Below are positions 1 to 6,471 of a stretch of DNA of 9,558 bases, piece after piece (within the stretch, counting starts at the first letter, position 1; the number at the start of each line of letters is the position of its first letter). The translations under genes and the position numbers were made by a program. The stretch covers positions 1-9,558 of the forward strand of contig JBHLQK010000118.1 of NCBI GenBank assembly GCA_048884925.1, written 5' to 3'. The notes beneath the pieces are model-generated. The model was not told the DNA's origin, did no database searches, and worked only from the letters and a program-made list of their open reading frames with translations. The DNA comes from SMTZ1-83 sp048884925. Its GTDB lineage: Archaea; Asgardarchaeota; Thorarchaeia; Thorarchaeales; Thorarchaeaceae.

Positions 1-142
1 ATTGATATCTTCGAGCAGCTAGGAACAACCCTAGTACGGAAGCGCCAAACTGGAAATCACTGAGCGTCTATTCATACATTCTTTCTCTGTTGGTTCAAAC
101 CGAACTCATATCAGGACAGATGTAATCCTCTTCTCTAGAAAA

Positions 143-724
143 ATGACCAATCCTGACGAATATTATGCAGTAAACACGATACCTGCAATAGCATGGGCAT
201 TGGAGCTTTATCTGAAGGCTGGAGCGCGTTTCAAAGACCGCACAATAGAGGTGGTTTTTCCAGCTGGAGATCATAAGGAGAGCATGATGAAGAAAGGCGA
301 ACACGAGATAGTCGTCTGGATGGCAAAACGCAAGATATACGTCAGAGCACGCTGCGATTTCAAAAAGGAGTGCAAAGTGAATACCGACCGTGTTGATGGA
401 GCTGACCGTGCTGCTCTGAAGGAGCTGCCATGGGATGAAATCAATGTGAGGGCATTCTTCAAGACAATGATGAAATGGCTCATGCGAATGGACCTTGATT
501 TCAGGACGCTCATTCGCGCATTCAATACCGTCTGTGACCGACGAGTGGCATTACCACTCACTACGAAATATGGCAAGACGTTCGATAAGTTCAATGACTA
601 TCGTCAAAACAGATGGCCTGATGATGCAACTCCCGACAAGAGAGACCGCTTCTTGGAAGAGGTGTTAGTCCGGGTTTCTTTCTGGATGCAATCAGCGGCA
701 GAAGTTAATGCTCTGGACTACTAG
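143..724 (+). CDS. Hypothetical protein, 193 aa, no recognised family
   Basis: I do not recognise this protein. It is soluble in appearance: no signal peptide and no membrane-length hydrophobic run. The N-terminal part (residues about 10-30) reads as a helix rich in Ala and Leu (AIAWALELYLKAG). A likely beta strand pair follows at about 55-70, built around IVVWMAKRKIYVRARC. The second half has several helices with many aromatic and basic residues (FFKTMMKWLMRMDLDFRTL, about 105-123) and a conserved-looking PDDATPDKRDRF stretch near 159-170. There is no catalytic signature I can name. The start is the first ATG after an in-frame stop. No Shine-Dalgarno site precedes it; a weak AT-rich stretch (CTCATATCA, about 105-113) could be a TATA element for a short leader. 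Long open frame with ordinary codon use supports a real gene; its function is unknown. Confidence 0.75.
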   Translation: MTNPDEYYAVNTIPAIAWALELYLKAGARFKDRTIEVVFPAGDHKESMMKKGEHEIVVWMAKRKIYVRARCDFKKECKVNTDRVDGADRAALKELPWDEINVRAFFKTMMKWLMRMDLDFRTLIRAFNTVCDRRVALPLTTKYGKTFDKFNDYRQNRWPDDATPDKRDRFLEEVLVRVSFWMQSAAEVNALDY

Positions 725-749
725 TGGTTTGAATTGAAGAACAAATTGA

Positions 750-783
750 GGGAATCCCACAGTCTTCGAAGAGAGGGACTCCC
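750..783. repeat. Imperfect inverted repeat downstream of the 193-aa gene
   Basis: Arms GGGAATCCC (750-758) and GGGACTCCC (775-783) pair at 8 of 9 positions around a 16-nt loop. That loop itself contains the perfect 10-bp palindrome TCTTCGAAGA (763-772). A further CCC-ATTT-TGGG hairpin could form at 784-794. It lies 25 nt after the stop of the upstream gene, so it could be a transcript 3'-end structure, but no oligo-T tract follows and archaeal termination normally depends on T-rich tracts. It might equally be a protein-binding palindrome. The pairing is visible in the sequence; the role is a guess. Confidence 0.3.
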
Positions 784-837
784 CCCATTTTGGGCTTTCA
801 ACCACGAATTCCCGCGCTAGGTTAGGTGAATTGAGCA

Positions 838-849
838 TTTAAACTATAT
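838..849 (+). promoter_or_regulatory. Possible TATA box for the ATP-NAD kinase-like gene
   Basis: TTTAAACTATAT is the most AT-rich, TATA-like stretch in the 235-nt gap before the gene starting at 960. If used, transcription would begin near 868 and leave a leader of about 90 nt, long for an archaeon with other near-leaderless genes. A weak GTGA (949-952), 7 nt before the ATG, would be the ribosome-binding site on such a leader. The rest of the gap (725-959) shows no tRNA or other RNA gene that I can recognise. Confidence 0.25.
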
Positions 850-959
850 CCCAGAAGTACAGTGCAGTGTCGTTGGTGAAAATCTTCCGGAATTCAAACG
901 CAATCAGAAACCCTAAAGCGACCATTGCTACAACTGGCTAACGTGGATGTGAGTATTCT

Positions 960-2090
960 ATGAGGATTGGCCTGCTCGTCAACCCAATTGCTGGTATGGG
1001 AGGACGTGTGGGACTTAAAGGTACAGATGGAGTGGTTGAGGAAGCAATCCGTAGGGGTGCTGAACCTGTTGCAGCAGGAAGAGCAGCTGATTTCTTGGAC
1101 GCATTATCACAGATGCGAAGGGTTACGCGCCTTGAATTCGATCTTGTTACATGTCCGGATGCGATGGGGGAACAAGTGGCTGGCAATAGTAGGCTCCCAT
1201 TTGATGTCGTTGAGACCAGCATTGCATCAGAAACAGGACCCGCTGATACACGGAAGTGTGTGGCAGCTCTCTATGAAGCGGGTGTCAGACTTCTAGTCTT
1301 TGTCGGCGGGGATGGAACTGCACGTGACGTACTTGATGCAATCACTGAGCATGACCTAGATGATCTTCTCGTGCTTGGAGTGCCATCTGGAGTGAAGATG
1401 TATAGCGGAATCTTTGTCATAAACCCTCGAGACGCTGCAGAAGTAATTCGACTCGTTGTGCAGGGGACAACTTCGCCTGCAGAGTTTGAAATCATGGATG
1501 CAGACGAGGACGCCATTCGCGAGGACCAATTCGTGATCAAACTCTACGGATACCTAAAAGGTCCAGCAGTGCCTGCTCGGTTTCAAGGAGCAAAGCAAGC
1601 GAGTCCTGAAACGACGAATGAACAGGAGGCACAGGAAGCAATTGCTCGATACGTAGCTGACTCGATGGAACCAGAAAGCTGGTATATCCTTGGGCCCGGC
1701 ACAACCGTTCGAAGCATCACGGACATCTTGGGAGTCAAGAAAACCACCCTTGGAGTTGACATCTTTTCTGATGAGATCATTCATAATGATGTGAACGAAG
1801 GTGACATTCTCAGACTGGTAGATGACTTTGAGAAAGCGTGGATTATCGTATCACCGATTGGCCATCAAGGAATGCTATTTGGCAGAGGAAACCAACAGAT
1901 CAGTCCGAGGATAATTGAATTAGTCGGTAAAGATCGGATCATTGTAATATCCACCCCTGCCAAGCTGAATGGTATCGAGGATGGAACTTTGAAGGTTGAC
2001 ACTGGCAATGGTCAAGTGGATGAGATGCTTCAAGGGTATATCCGTGTCATTACAGACTATAATGAGATACGACTCGTGAAGGTAATATAG
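960..2090 (+). CDS. ATP-NAD kinase-like protein (archaeal COG3199 type)
   Basis: Predicted polyphosphate/ATP-dependent NAD kinase, which would phosphorylate NAD to NADP in the cytoplasm. The 376-aa protein opens with a beta strand and Gly-rich loop (IGLLVNPIAGMGGRVGLKG, residues 3-21). The defining NAD-kinase signature GGDGTARDV lies at 116-124, after the hydrophobic strand LLVFV. A second conserved block, LGVPSGVKMYSGIF (139-152), and two C-terminal blocks, LGPGTT (244-249) and GHQGMLFGRGNQQISPRII (301-319), are typical of this archaeal/bacterial branch, which is longer than the classic NadK of about 250-300 aa. The ATG at 960 puts the first beta strand right at the N-terminus, as the family expects. 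It is transcribed alone and converges on the interrupted membrane-protein gene, 9 nt apart. Family assignment is firm; actual substrate (NAD or a related diphosphate) is inferred. Confidence 0.88.
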   Translation: MRIGLLVNPIAGMGGRVGLKGTDGVVEEAIRRGAEPVAAGRAADFLDALSQMRRVTRLEFDLVTCPDAMGEQVAGNSRLPFDVVETSIASETGPADTRKCVAALYEAGVRLLVFVGGDGTARDVLDAITEHDLDDLLVLGVPSGVKMYSGIFVINPRDAAEVIRLVVQGTTSPAEFEIMDADEDAIREDQFVIKLYGYLKGPAVPARFQGAKQASPETTNEQEAQEAIARYVADSMEPESWYILGPGTTVRSITDILGVKKTTLGVDIFSDEIIHNDVNEGDILRLVDDFEKAWIIVSPIGHQGMLFGRGNQQISPRIIELVGKDRIIVISTPAKLNGIEDGTLKVDTGNGQVDEMLQGYIRVITDYNEIRLVKVI

Positions 2091-2099
2091 CTATCTCAT

Positions 2100-2699
2100 T
2101 CATCGATTTCTCTTTCTAGTCACACAATACGCTATGATGACCAGAGGAAGAATCCCTGCTATAATTCCCCCAATATAGAATAGACTTGGAGGCATTCGAA
2201 AGAGAAATGGTCGGATGACATCAATCGGTATCTCATTTACAAAGAGTGATGAAATGTATGTTTCCGCTGTGGTTGTAAACTCCACATATCCATAGAGGAT
2301 ATCTCCTTGATATACATCAAAGGGAAGTGGGTCGCCAATGGCATTGGCAAAATAGAACCCACCTGTACCAATACTAGGCATTAGTGATGGATTGAAATCA
2401 TGCTTCTGAGCCTGCACAAAGCTGACGTTGTCTAAGGAAAGGAACAGGGCAGCTGATGTGAGTGTCTCGTCATCCGAGAAATTATAGGAATAGAGGATGT
2501 CTACCATCAAGTCCAAGCGGCCATTTATCTCTGCTATTTGGAGTTTTCAATCAGTAACGTTCACTGGTGGATGAAGCACGTCTTGGTGACCGTGAAGTAT
2601 CTTTTGAGAGTGATTTTCCAAAGCATCTGCAGGTGCTGCCATAGTCAGCGGCAGAACAAGGCAAATGAACAAGAAAGGGAATGAAAGATACTTCGACAT
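2100..2699 (-). pseudogene. Secreted, C-terminally anchored membrane protein interrupted by an in-frame TGA
   Basis: Reading the minus strand from ATG 2697-2699 gives one frame of 199 codons ending at 2100. Its only stop inside the frame is TGA at codon 51 (2547-2549). Both sides make sense together. Residues 1-26 are a Sec signal peptide (MSK, then YLSFPFLFICLVLPLTM, then an Ala-rich cleavage region near AAPADA). The middle, about 65-170, looks like an extracellular beta-rich domain (for example YQGDILYGYVEFTTT). Residues about 172-192 are one membrane helix (IGGIIAGILPLVIIAYCV), followed by the positive tail TRKRNR, so the domain faces outward. A Shine-Dalgarno site sits 6 nt before the ATG. 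Without readthrough, the downstream piece (2100-2516) would need a TTG start and would lack a signal peptide. Options are a recent nonsense mutation (TGG or CGA to TGA), a sequence error, or recoding. I recognise no family. Confidence 0.7.
2547..2549 (-). other. In-frame TGA at codon 51 of the membrane-protein gene
   Basis: On the minus strand the codons read GTT ACT GAT TGA AAA CTC CAA ATA. The frame before it runs unbroken from the signal peptide, and the frame after it runs unbroken to the membrane anchor. The residue context VTD-stop-KLQIAEINGRLD reads naturally if the stop were Trp or Arg. Both are one transition away (TGG, CGA). Selenocysteine is conceivable in some archaea, but I see no nearby evidence for it. 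Confidence 0.75.
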
Positions 2700-2705
2700 C
2701 TCAAG

Positions 2706-2711
2706 CACCTC
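2706..2711 (-). promoter_or_regulatory. Shine-Dalgarno site GAGGTG
   Basis: On the minus strand GAGGTG matches the archaeal anti-Shine-Dalgarno sequence and stands 6 nt before ATG 2699. It is one of the best ribosome-binding sites in the window. It decides the start of the interrupted membrane-protein gene: ATG 2699, ahead of the signal peptide, and not the internal TTG at 2516. Confidence 0.7.
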
Positions 2712-2935
2712 GGCATAAGATTCAAGGCTAAAGAACTATCCGACGGGAAGAGATTGGGGTGGTCCAATTCTTTTGGGCGGGGAGAGGAGATAGACGCAAT
2801 TCCTAATTGGAAAGAAAATGCCAGGCTTCTTCCATATGGACCACCCCTGAGAGGGAAACAATCCCTATTAGGCTGTGAAAGCTTATGAAATGACTGAAGG
2901 TTGAGGAACTGTACTTGTACAACGAGTGAACTATC

Positions 2936-3667
2936 ATGATTGTGCTTATGACAGACTTTGGTGAGTCAGAATATGTGGGGGTGATGAAGGGCGTGATATT
3001 ATCTATCGCTCCTCGGACGCAGATCATTGATTTGACACACTCGATAAGTTCCCAATCAATTCGAGAAGGAGCATGGGTCTTGCTTCAAAATTACCATTAT
3101 TTCCCTCTCAACACATGCTTCGTCTGTGTTGTGGATCCTGGGGTCGGTTCAGATCGTGATGCCATATTGGTGGAAACGAATAATTACGTGTTCATAGGGC
3201 CTGATAATGGTCTGATGTATCCAGCCACTCATCATGATGGCATCAAGCAGATATTCAGTTTCAGCATCAATGAAGATGTTTCAAATACGTTCCATGGGCG
3301 GGATGTATTCGCAGTGGCTGCTGCAAATCTTGAACGGCAAGGTGTTGGGGAGTATCTTGGACGGTACAAGACCACACTAGATGTCAAGCTTGAATTTCAT
3401 CAAGAGGGCAGAGAGGGCGAAGTAGTTCGCATTGATAGATTTGGGAATATTGTTACGAATATCCCACCTTTAGAATTGGGGCCCGTGAAAGTGAGAACGA
3501 ATGAAATCGATCAAGAGATAGTCCATTGCCGTACTTATTTAGAAGGACCAGAAAATAAAGTCTTCATCGTGACTGGCAGTTCAAACACCTTAGAAATTTC
3601 AGCACGGAATGGTCGTGCTTCAGATGTACTTCCCTTCAAAATAGGAGATCGGTTGACTATTGAATAA
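2936..3667 (+). CDS. S-adenosyl-L-methionine hydroxide adenosyltransferase (DUF62/SAM_adeno_trans)
   Basis: Hydrolyses S-adenosylmethionine to adenosine and methionine, using an activated water/hydroxide; it is related to the SAM fluorinase/chlorinase fold. The 243-aa length matches archaeal members. Landmarks seen in order: MTDFGESEYVGVMKGV (5-20) with the N-terminal catalytic/adenosine-site Asp; DPGVGSDRD (67-75); GPDNGL (88-93); TFHGRDVFAVAAA (118-130); DRFGNIVTNI (167-176), the start of the C-terminal barrel; and SSNTLEISARNGRA (215-228). The family's Asp-Arg-His water-activating triad maps to Asp67, Arg74 and His120, so this is the hydrolase type. The start is set by an ATG directly before the first strand. 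A weak GAGTGA lies 6 nt upstream, and a TATA-like CTTATGAA with purine-rich flank lies near 2880-2888. It is head-to-head with the interrupted membrane-protein gene and tail-to-tail (abutting) with the DUF5714 gene. Confidence 0.92.
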   Translation: MIVLMTDFGESEYVGVMKGVILSIAPRTQIIDLTHSISSQSIREGAWVLLQNYHYFPLNTCFVCVVDPGVGSDRDAILVETNNYVFIGPDNGLMYPATHHDGIKQIFSFSINEDVSNTFHGRDVFAVAAANLERQGVGEYLGRYKTTLDVKLEFHQEGREGEVVRIDRFGNIVTNIPPLELGPVKVRTNEIDQEIVHCRTYLEGPENKVFIVTGSSNTLEISARNGRASDVLPFKIGDRLTIE

Positions 3668-4405
3668 TTATCTCGGAAAGAACACCCATTCTTCCTTTGC
3701 ACAATCCCGATTTCTTTCCCAATTCTGACAGGAGCCCCTTTCGGGTTCAGGACCTAGATCTACACCATGTTCATCTCTGAGAACCTCGATAGCTGCAGCT
3801 ATCCCGTGCAGTGATGATCTCTTGCAGCATCGAATTAGCCCATCAGTAACCTTTTCGAGCGCGGTAATAGTGGCTCTATGGGCAGAAGTGCGTTCAGGTC
3901 CCTTCGTGGGAGTAGAGCCTATAAAGAGTGCAACCGCAATTCCTGCACCCACACAGGCTCCGCAGTTTCCGGCACTGCCGCAGAAACCCCCAGGAATCTT
4001 TGACCCTCTCCTAATCCCTTCAATGACCATCTCGTAGGTTATCTGTTCATCATTAGGTCGTTTTATACCGAGATTCTTCATGGCAATAAGCAAGGCAGCA
4101 GGCACAAGGCTATGGTGCTCTGGGCCATGGAATTTGAAAGAAGAATGCTTGAAGGCGGCTTCAACGAGGTTCCGTGGACTGGTGCTAGTATCTCCTTCAG
4201 CCATTCGATACAAGAGGTCAATTGCATCCGCAGAGTGGCACTCATCGCAGATGAAGTGCCCATCCGGGCAATAGATGGTAGAGGTGAACTCGAGTCCACA
4301 ATAATCGCAAACATGCATAGAACCCTTGTCGCTATAGACTAAGGTCTTGCCACATACCATGCATGCGTACTCGTGCGATGAGGACTTTCCGCCAAACTCT
4401 ATCAC
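3668..4405 (-). CDS. DUF5714-family cysteine-rich protein
   Basis: A 245-aa cytoplasmic protein of the DUF5714 type, whose biochemical role is not known to me. The N-terminal third is a zinc-ribbon-like module with Cys15, Cys18, Cys33, Cys36, Cys46, Cys53 and Cys56 plus His50 and His57 (CMVCG, CDYCG, CPDGHFICDECH). The middle holds the family block HGPEHHSLVPAALLIAMKN (93-111). Then comes a Gly/Cys-rich segment GGFCGSAGNCGACVGAGI (139-156), resembling the C-GCAxxG-C-C redox-protein pattern, and Cys193-Cys194. The C-terminus has a further Cys pair (226, 235) before the closing FFPR. The start is a forced GTG: an in-frame TGA lies six codons upstream and no other start falls between. With at least 14 cysteines, metal or Fe-S binding or thiol redox chemistry is likely; that is inference. 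It is divergent from the methyltransferase gene, with a possible shared promoter. Confidence 0.8.
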   Translation of the reverse strand: MIEFGGKSSSHEYACMVCGKTLVYSDKGSMHVCDYCGLEFTSTIYCPDGHFICDECHSADAIDLLYRMAEGDTSTSPRNLVEAAFKHSSFKFHGPEHHSLVPAALLIAMKNLGIKRPNDEQITYEMVIEGIRRGSKIPGGFCGSAGNCGACVGAGIAVALFIGSTPTKGPERTSAHRATITALEKVTDGLIRCCKRSSLHGIAAAIEVLRDEHGVDLGPEPERGSCQNWERNRDCAKEEWVFFPR

Positions 4406-4422
4406 TCGCTCTGAATGCCTTC

Positions 4423-4430
4423 AAATACAT
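4423..4430. promoter_or_regulatory. TATA-like element between divergent genes
   Basis: AAATACAT sits almost exactly midway between GTG 4405 (DUF5714, minus strand) and GTG 4449 (methyltransferase, plus strand). Its edge is 26 nt upstream of the plus start and 25 nt upstream of the minus start. The same 8-mer occurs at 5172-5179, 27 nt before the ATG of the dehydrogenase gene. That spacing fits an archaeal TATA box driving leaderless mRNAs. Whether it works in both directions is inference. Confidence 0.45.
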
Positions 4431-4448
4431 CTATTGAGATTTGTGATT

Positions 4449-5084
4449 GTGCAAATCGTGTCTGACTTAGCTCGGCATGACGGAGCTTGGTACCTAAATC
4501 AGGAAAATCGAGTCCTACTGAGATATTGGTGTAATGAATTGAAATTCACGATTTTCGATACAGAGTTTGGAACTTCAGGCATTGCGTACTGGTCGAAGGA
4601 CGATGCTGCTAAAGCAGTACACATCCTACTCCCTCGTCCAAAGGATACCATCATGAATGCTATAACGAAGATGTTCCCACAGGCTTTGAAATCACCTGGA
4701 AATGAGGTTTCGGAATTAAGAAGTTGCATTCAGGACTTCTTCCTGGGTAAACCCAATTCAATTCCCCTAGATCTTGTCGACACTTCCATATGTACACCGT
4801 TTCAGTTGTCTGTATTGAGGGAAGAACACGCGATACCCCGGGGAAAGACATCTTCCTACGGCAGAATTGCGAACCTTATAGATTCACGTGCAGTCCGTGC
4901 AGTTGGCAGTGCGTTGGCAAGGAACCCCTTCCCTATTGTAGTGCCCTGTCATCGCGCCGTTCGCTCAGATCGAACAATCGGGAATTATCAAGGTGGACTG
5001 GAGATGAAGCGGCAAATTCTCTTCATGGAGGGTGTCGAATTTGACTCTCAAGGAAGAGTTCTTCCCGAACACTTTCTTGGATGA
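4449..5084 (+). CDS. ogt: Methylated-DNA--[protein]-cysteine S-methyltransferase
   Basis: Suicide DNA-repair protein that moves an alkyl group from O6-alkylguanine (and O4-alkylthymine) in DNA to its own cysteine. The C-terminal domain is complete: CTPFQLSVL, then IPRGKTSSYGRIA (helix-turn-helix entry), RAVGSALARNP with the base-flipping Arg and the Asn hinge, and the active site IVVPCHRAV. The acceptor Cys codon is 4947-4949 (Cys167 from this start), followed by GNYQGGLEMKRQIL. The N-terminal domain is present but divergent. The frame is open back to ATG 4347, but that start would overlap the divergent gene by 59 nt. GTG 4449 is chosen because it lies 26 nt after a TATA-like box, giving about 211 aa; GTG 4443 and GTG 4458 are alternatives. 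Function is near certain, the exact start is not. The ogt symbol denotes the family type (ada/ogt). Confidence 0.92.
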   Translation: MQIVSDLARHDGAWYLNQENRVLLRYWCNELKFTIFDTEFGTSGIAYWSKDDAAKAVHILLPRPKDTIMNAITKMFPQALKSPGNEVSELRSCIQDFFLGKPNSIPLDLVDTSICTPFQLSVLREEHAIPRGKTSSYGRIANLIDSRAVRAVGSALARNPFPIVVPCHRAVRSDRTIGNYQGGLEMKRQILFMEGVEFDSQGRVLPEHFLG

Positions 5085-5171
5085 TTGAATTTCAACCCCC
5101 GGAAAGAAATAGCGCGTCACTAGATTTGCAGCACACTGAGGCATTATCATGGTCTAACAGGCGCCATACCT

Positions 5172-5179
5172 AAATACAT
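5172..5179 (+). promoter_or_regulatory. TATA box of the saccharopine dehydrogenase-like gene
   Basis: AAATACAT within CCTAAATACATG begins 27 nt before ATG 5199. In archaea the TATA box is centred about 26 nt before the transcription start, so the transcript should start at or within a few bases of the ATG. No Shine-Dalgarno sequence lies between, which agrees with a leaderless mRNA. Confidence 0.55.
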
Positions 5180-5198
5180 GTAGGACTCGAAATACAGT

Positions 5199-6413
5199 AT
5201 GGCTCGCATTGTTGTTATAGGTGGATGTGGAACAGTTGGCAGCATAGCTGTCAAGACTTTAGCTGCGTATGATGATTTCTCTGAAATAATCGTGGCTGAT
5301 TTGGACTATGAAGGCGCTCAGACCTGCGCAGCAGAAGTGGACGAAGAGAAATGCTCAGCGATCATGGTCGATGCAACTAATCCTGAAAACATAAAGGAAG
5401 TGATCAGGGGTGCAGATCTAGTTCTCAACGTTTGTGGTCCTTTCTACAAGCTCGGTCCGATAGTTCTGAGGGCGGTTATTGAAGAGGGCATCAACTACGT
5501 TGACGTCTGTGATGACTTCGATGCGACCCAGATTCTGCTTGGCATGGATGGGGCAGCAAAAGAAGCAGGAATAACAGCTTTAACAGGAATGGGCGGTTCA
5601 CCTGGTATAGCGAATCTGCTTGCGAAGCTATGCGCTGATGCCATGCTCGATGAAGTGGACGCAATCGACATTCTCCATGTTCATGGAGGCGATGAAAGAG
5701 AAGGGCCAGCTGTCATTGCCCACAGAATTCACAGTATGCTTGCGGACATTCCAATGTATCTAGATGGCAAATTCACGACGGTCAAGTACTTTGAAGAGAG
5801 CGGCATTGCATTGGAGGAGGAAATTGATTATCCTTTGATTGGGAAATACCGGAGTTACTGCTATCCTCATCCAGAGACAATTACGCTGCCGAAGTACATC
5901 AAGTGCAATAGGGTGACGAATCTCGGATGTGTCATCCCTTCAGAGTACTACAATCTGATTCGTGACATTGTGCGACTTGGAATGGTCAACGAAGAGCCAA
6001 TTGATGTTAGGGGTCAGAAGGTGATACCCTTCAATTTCGCTATCTCCTATATTCTCAGTGAGAGGGAACGCATTCTCAAGGAAACCAATTTTGGAGAACA
6101 GAGAGGTGCTCTTAAGATCAGGATTCGCGGCACACTTGATGGGAATCCCCATGAATACAATTTCACAATGGCGTCCATAGGAAGAGCAATGGGTGATTCA
6201 ACAGGAATTCCAGCCGCGCTTGGGGCAATTCTCATGCAACGTGGCAAGATAACAGAGAAGGGAGTATTGCCTCCTGAAGCATGTGTGATCCCAATGGACC
6301 TCCTCCTCATGATGAAGGATGTTCTTGGTCTAAAGGAGGTCACAGGGACTGGCTCTCCACTGATAATCGAATCGATTAATCATGAGGGAAAGACAGAGAT
6401 AATAGATATCTGA
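5199..6413 (+). CDS. Saccharopine dehydrogenase-like NAD(P)-binding oxidoreductase
   Basis: A 404-aa protein of the saccharopine dehydrogenase/reductase superfamily, cytoplasmic. The N-terminus is a Rossmann fold: RIVVIGGCGTVGS (3-15) with the GxGxxG dinucleotide loop, and ADLD at 33-36 after the second strand, whose acidic residue suggests NAD preference. Family blocks follow: LNVCGPF (76-82), NYVDVCDD (99-106) and LTGMGGSPGIANLLA (128-142). The C-terminal half (about 150-390) is the alpha/beta substrate domain of this superfamily and is less conserved. Length is normal and the gene looks intact. The true substrate is unclear: members act on saccharopine, carboxyspermidine-type polyamine intermediates, or unknown imino compounds, and no lysine- or polyamine-pathway gene sits next to it to decide. 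It has its own TATA box and probably a leaderless mRNA. Confidence 0.85.
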   Translation: MARIVVIGGCGTVGSIAVKTLAAYDDFSEIIVADLDYEGAQTCAAEVDEEKCSAIMVDATNPENIKEVIRGADLVLNVCGPFYKLGPIVLRAVIEEGINYVDVCDDFDATQILLGMDGAAKEAGITALTGMGGSPGIANLLAKLCADAMLDEVDAIDILHVHGGDEREGPAVIAHRIHSMLADIPMYLDGKFTTVKYFEESGIALEEEIDYPLIGKYRSYCYPHPETITLPKYIKCNRVTNLGCVIPSEYYNLIRDIVRLGMVNEEPIDVRGQKVIPFNFAISYILSERERILKETNFGEQRGALKIRIRGTLDGNPHEYNFTMASIGRAMGDSTGIPAALGAILMQRGKITEKGVLPPEACVIPMDLLLMMKDVLGLKEVTGTGSPLIIESINHEGKTEIIDI

Positions 6414-6433
6414 TTTCCAGTCTGCACGAATCG

Positions 6434-6441
6434 CATATATG
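6434..6441 (+). promoter_or_regulatory. TATA box of the sugar kinase operon
   Basis: CATATATG lies in the 58-nt gap between the dehydrogenase stop and the kinase start. Transcription would start near 6462-6466, leaving a leader of under about 10 nt to ATG 6472. The element would drive both the kinase and the overlapping split-barrel gene. Confidence 0.5.
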
Positions 6442-6471
6442 ACCCTTTGACATGCCATACTGTGATTGGTA

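Noticed and set aside
19..34. Short hairpin CTAGG-aacaac-CCTAG
   Set aside because: Only 5 bp of stem, no T tract and no gene end in view to its left; chance is likely.
725..959. tRNA or small RNA gene in the intergenic region
   Set aside because: No acceptor/T-arm pattern and no clear C/D box motifs were seen.
2100..2516. Independent 138-aa gene starting at TTG 2516
   Set aside because: It has no signal peptide although its C-terminal anchor and tail require export, and the in-frame upstream sequence supplies exactly that plus a good ribosome-binding site.
2547..2549. TGA as a selenocysteine codon
   Set aside because: No SECIS-like element was found by eye, the protein is not a known selenoprotein type, and a one-base nonsense change is simpler. 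Not fully excluded.
4347..4448. ATG 4347 as start of the methyltransferase gene
   Set aside because: It would overlap the divergent DUF5714 gene by 59 nt, place the promoter inside that gene, and add residues that look like antisense of its Cys-rich N-terminus.
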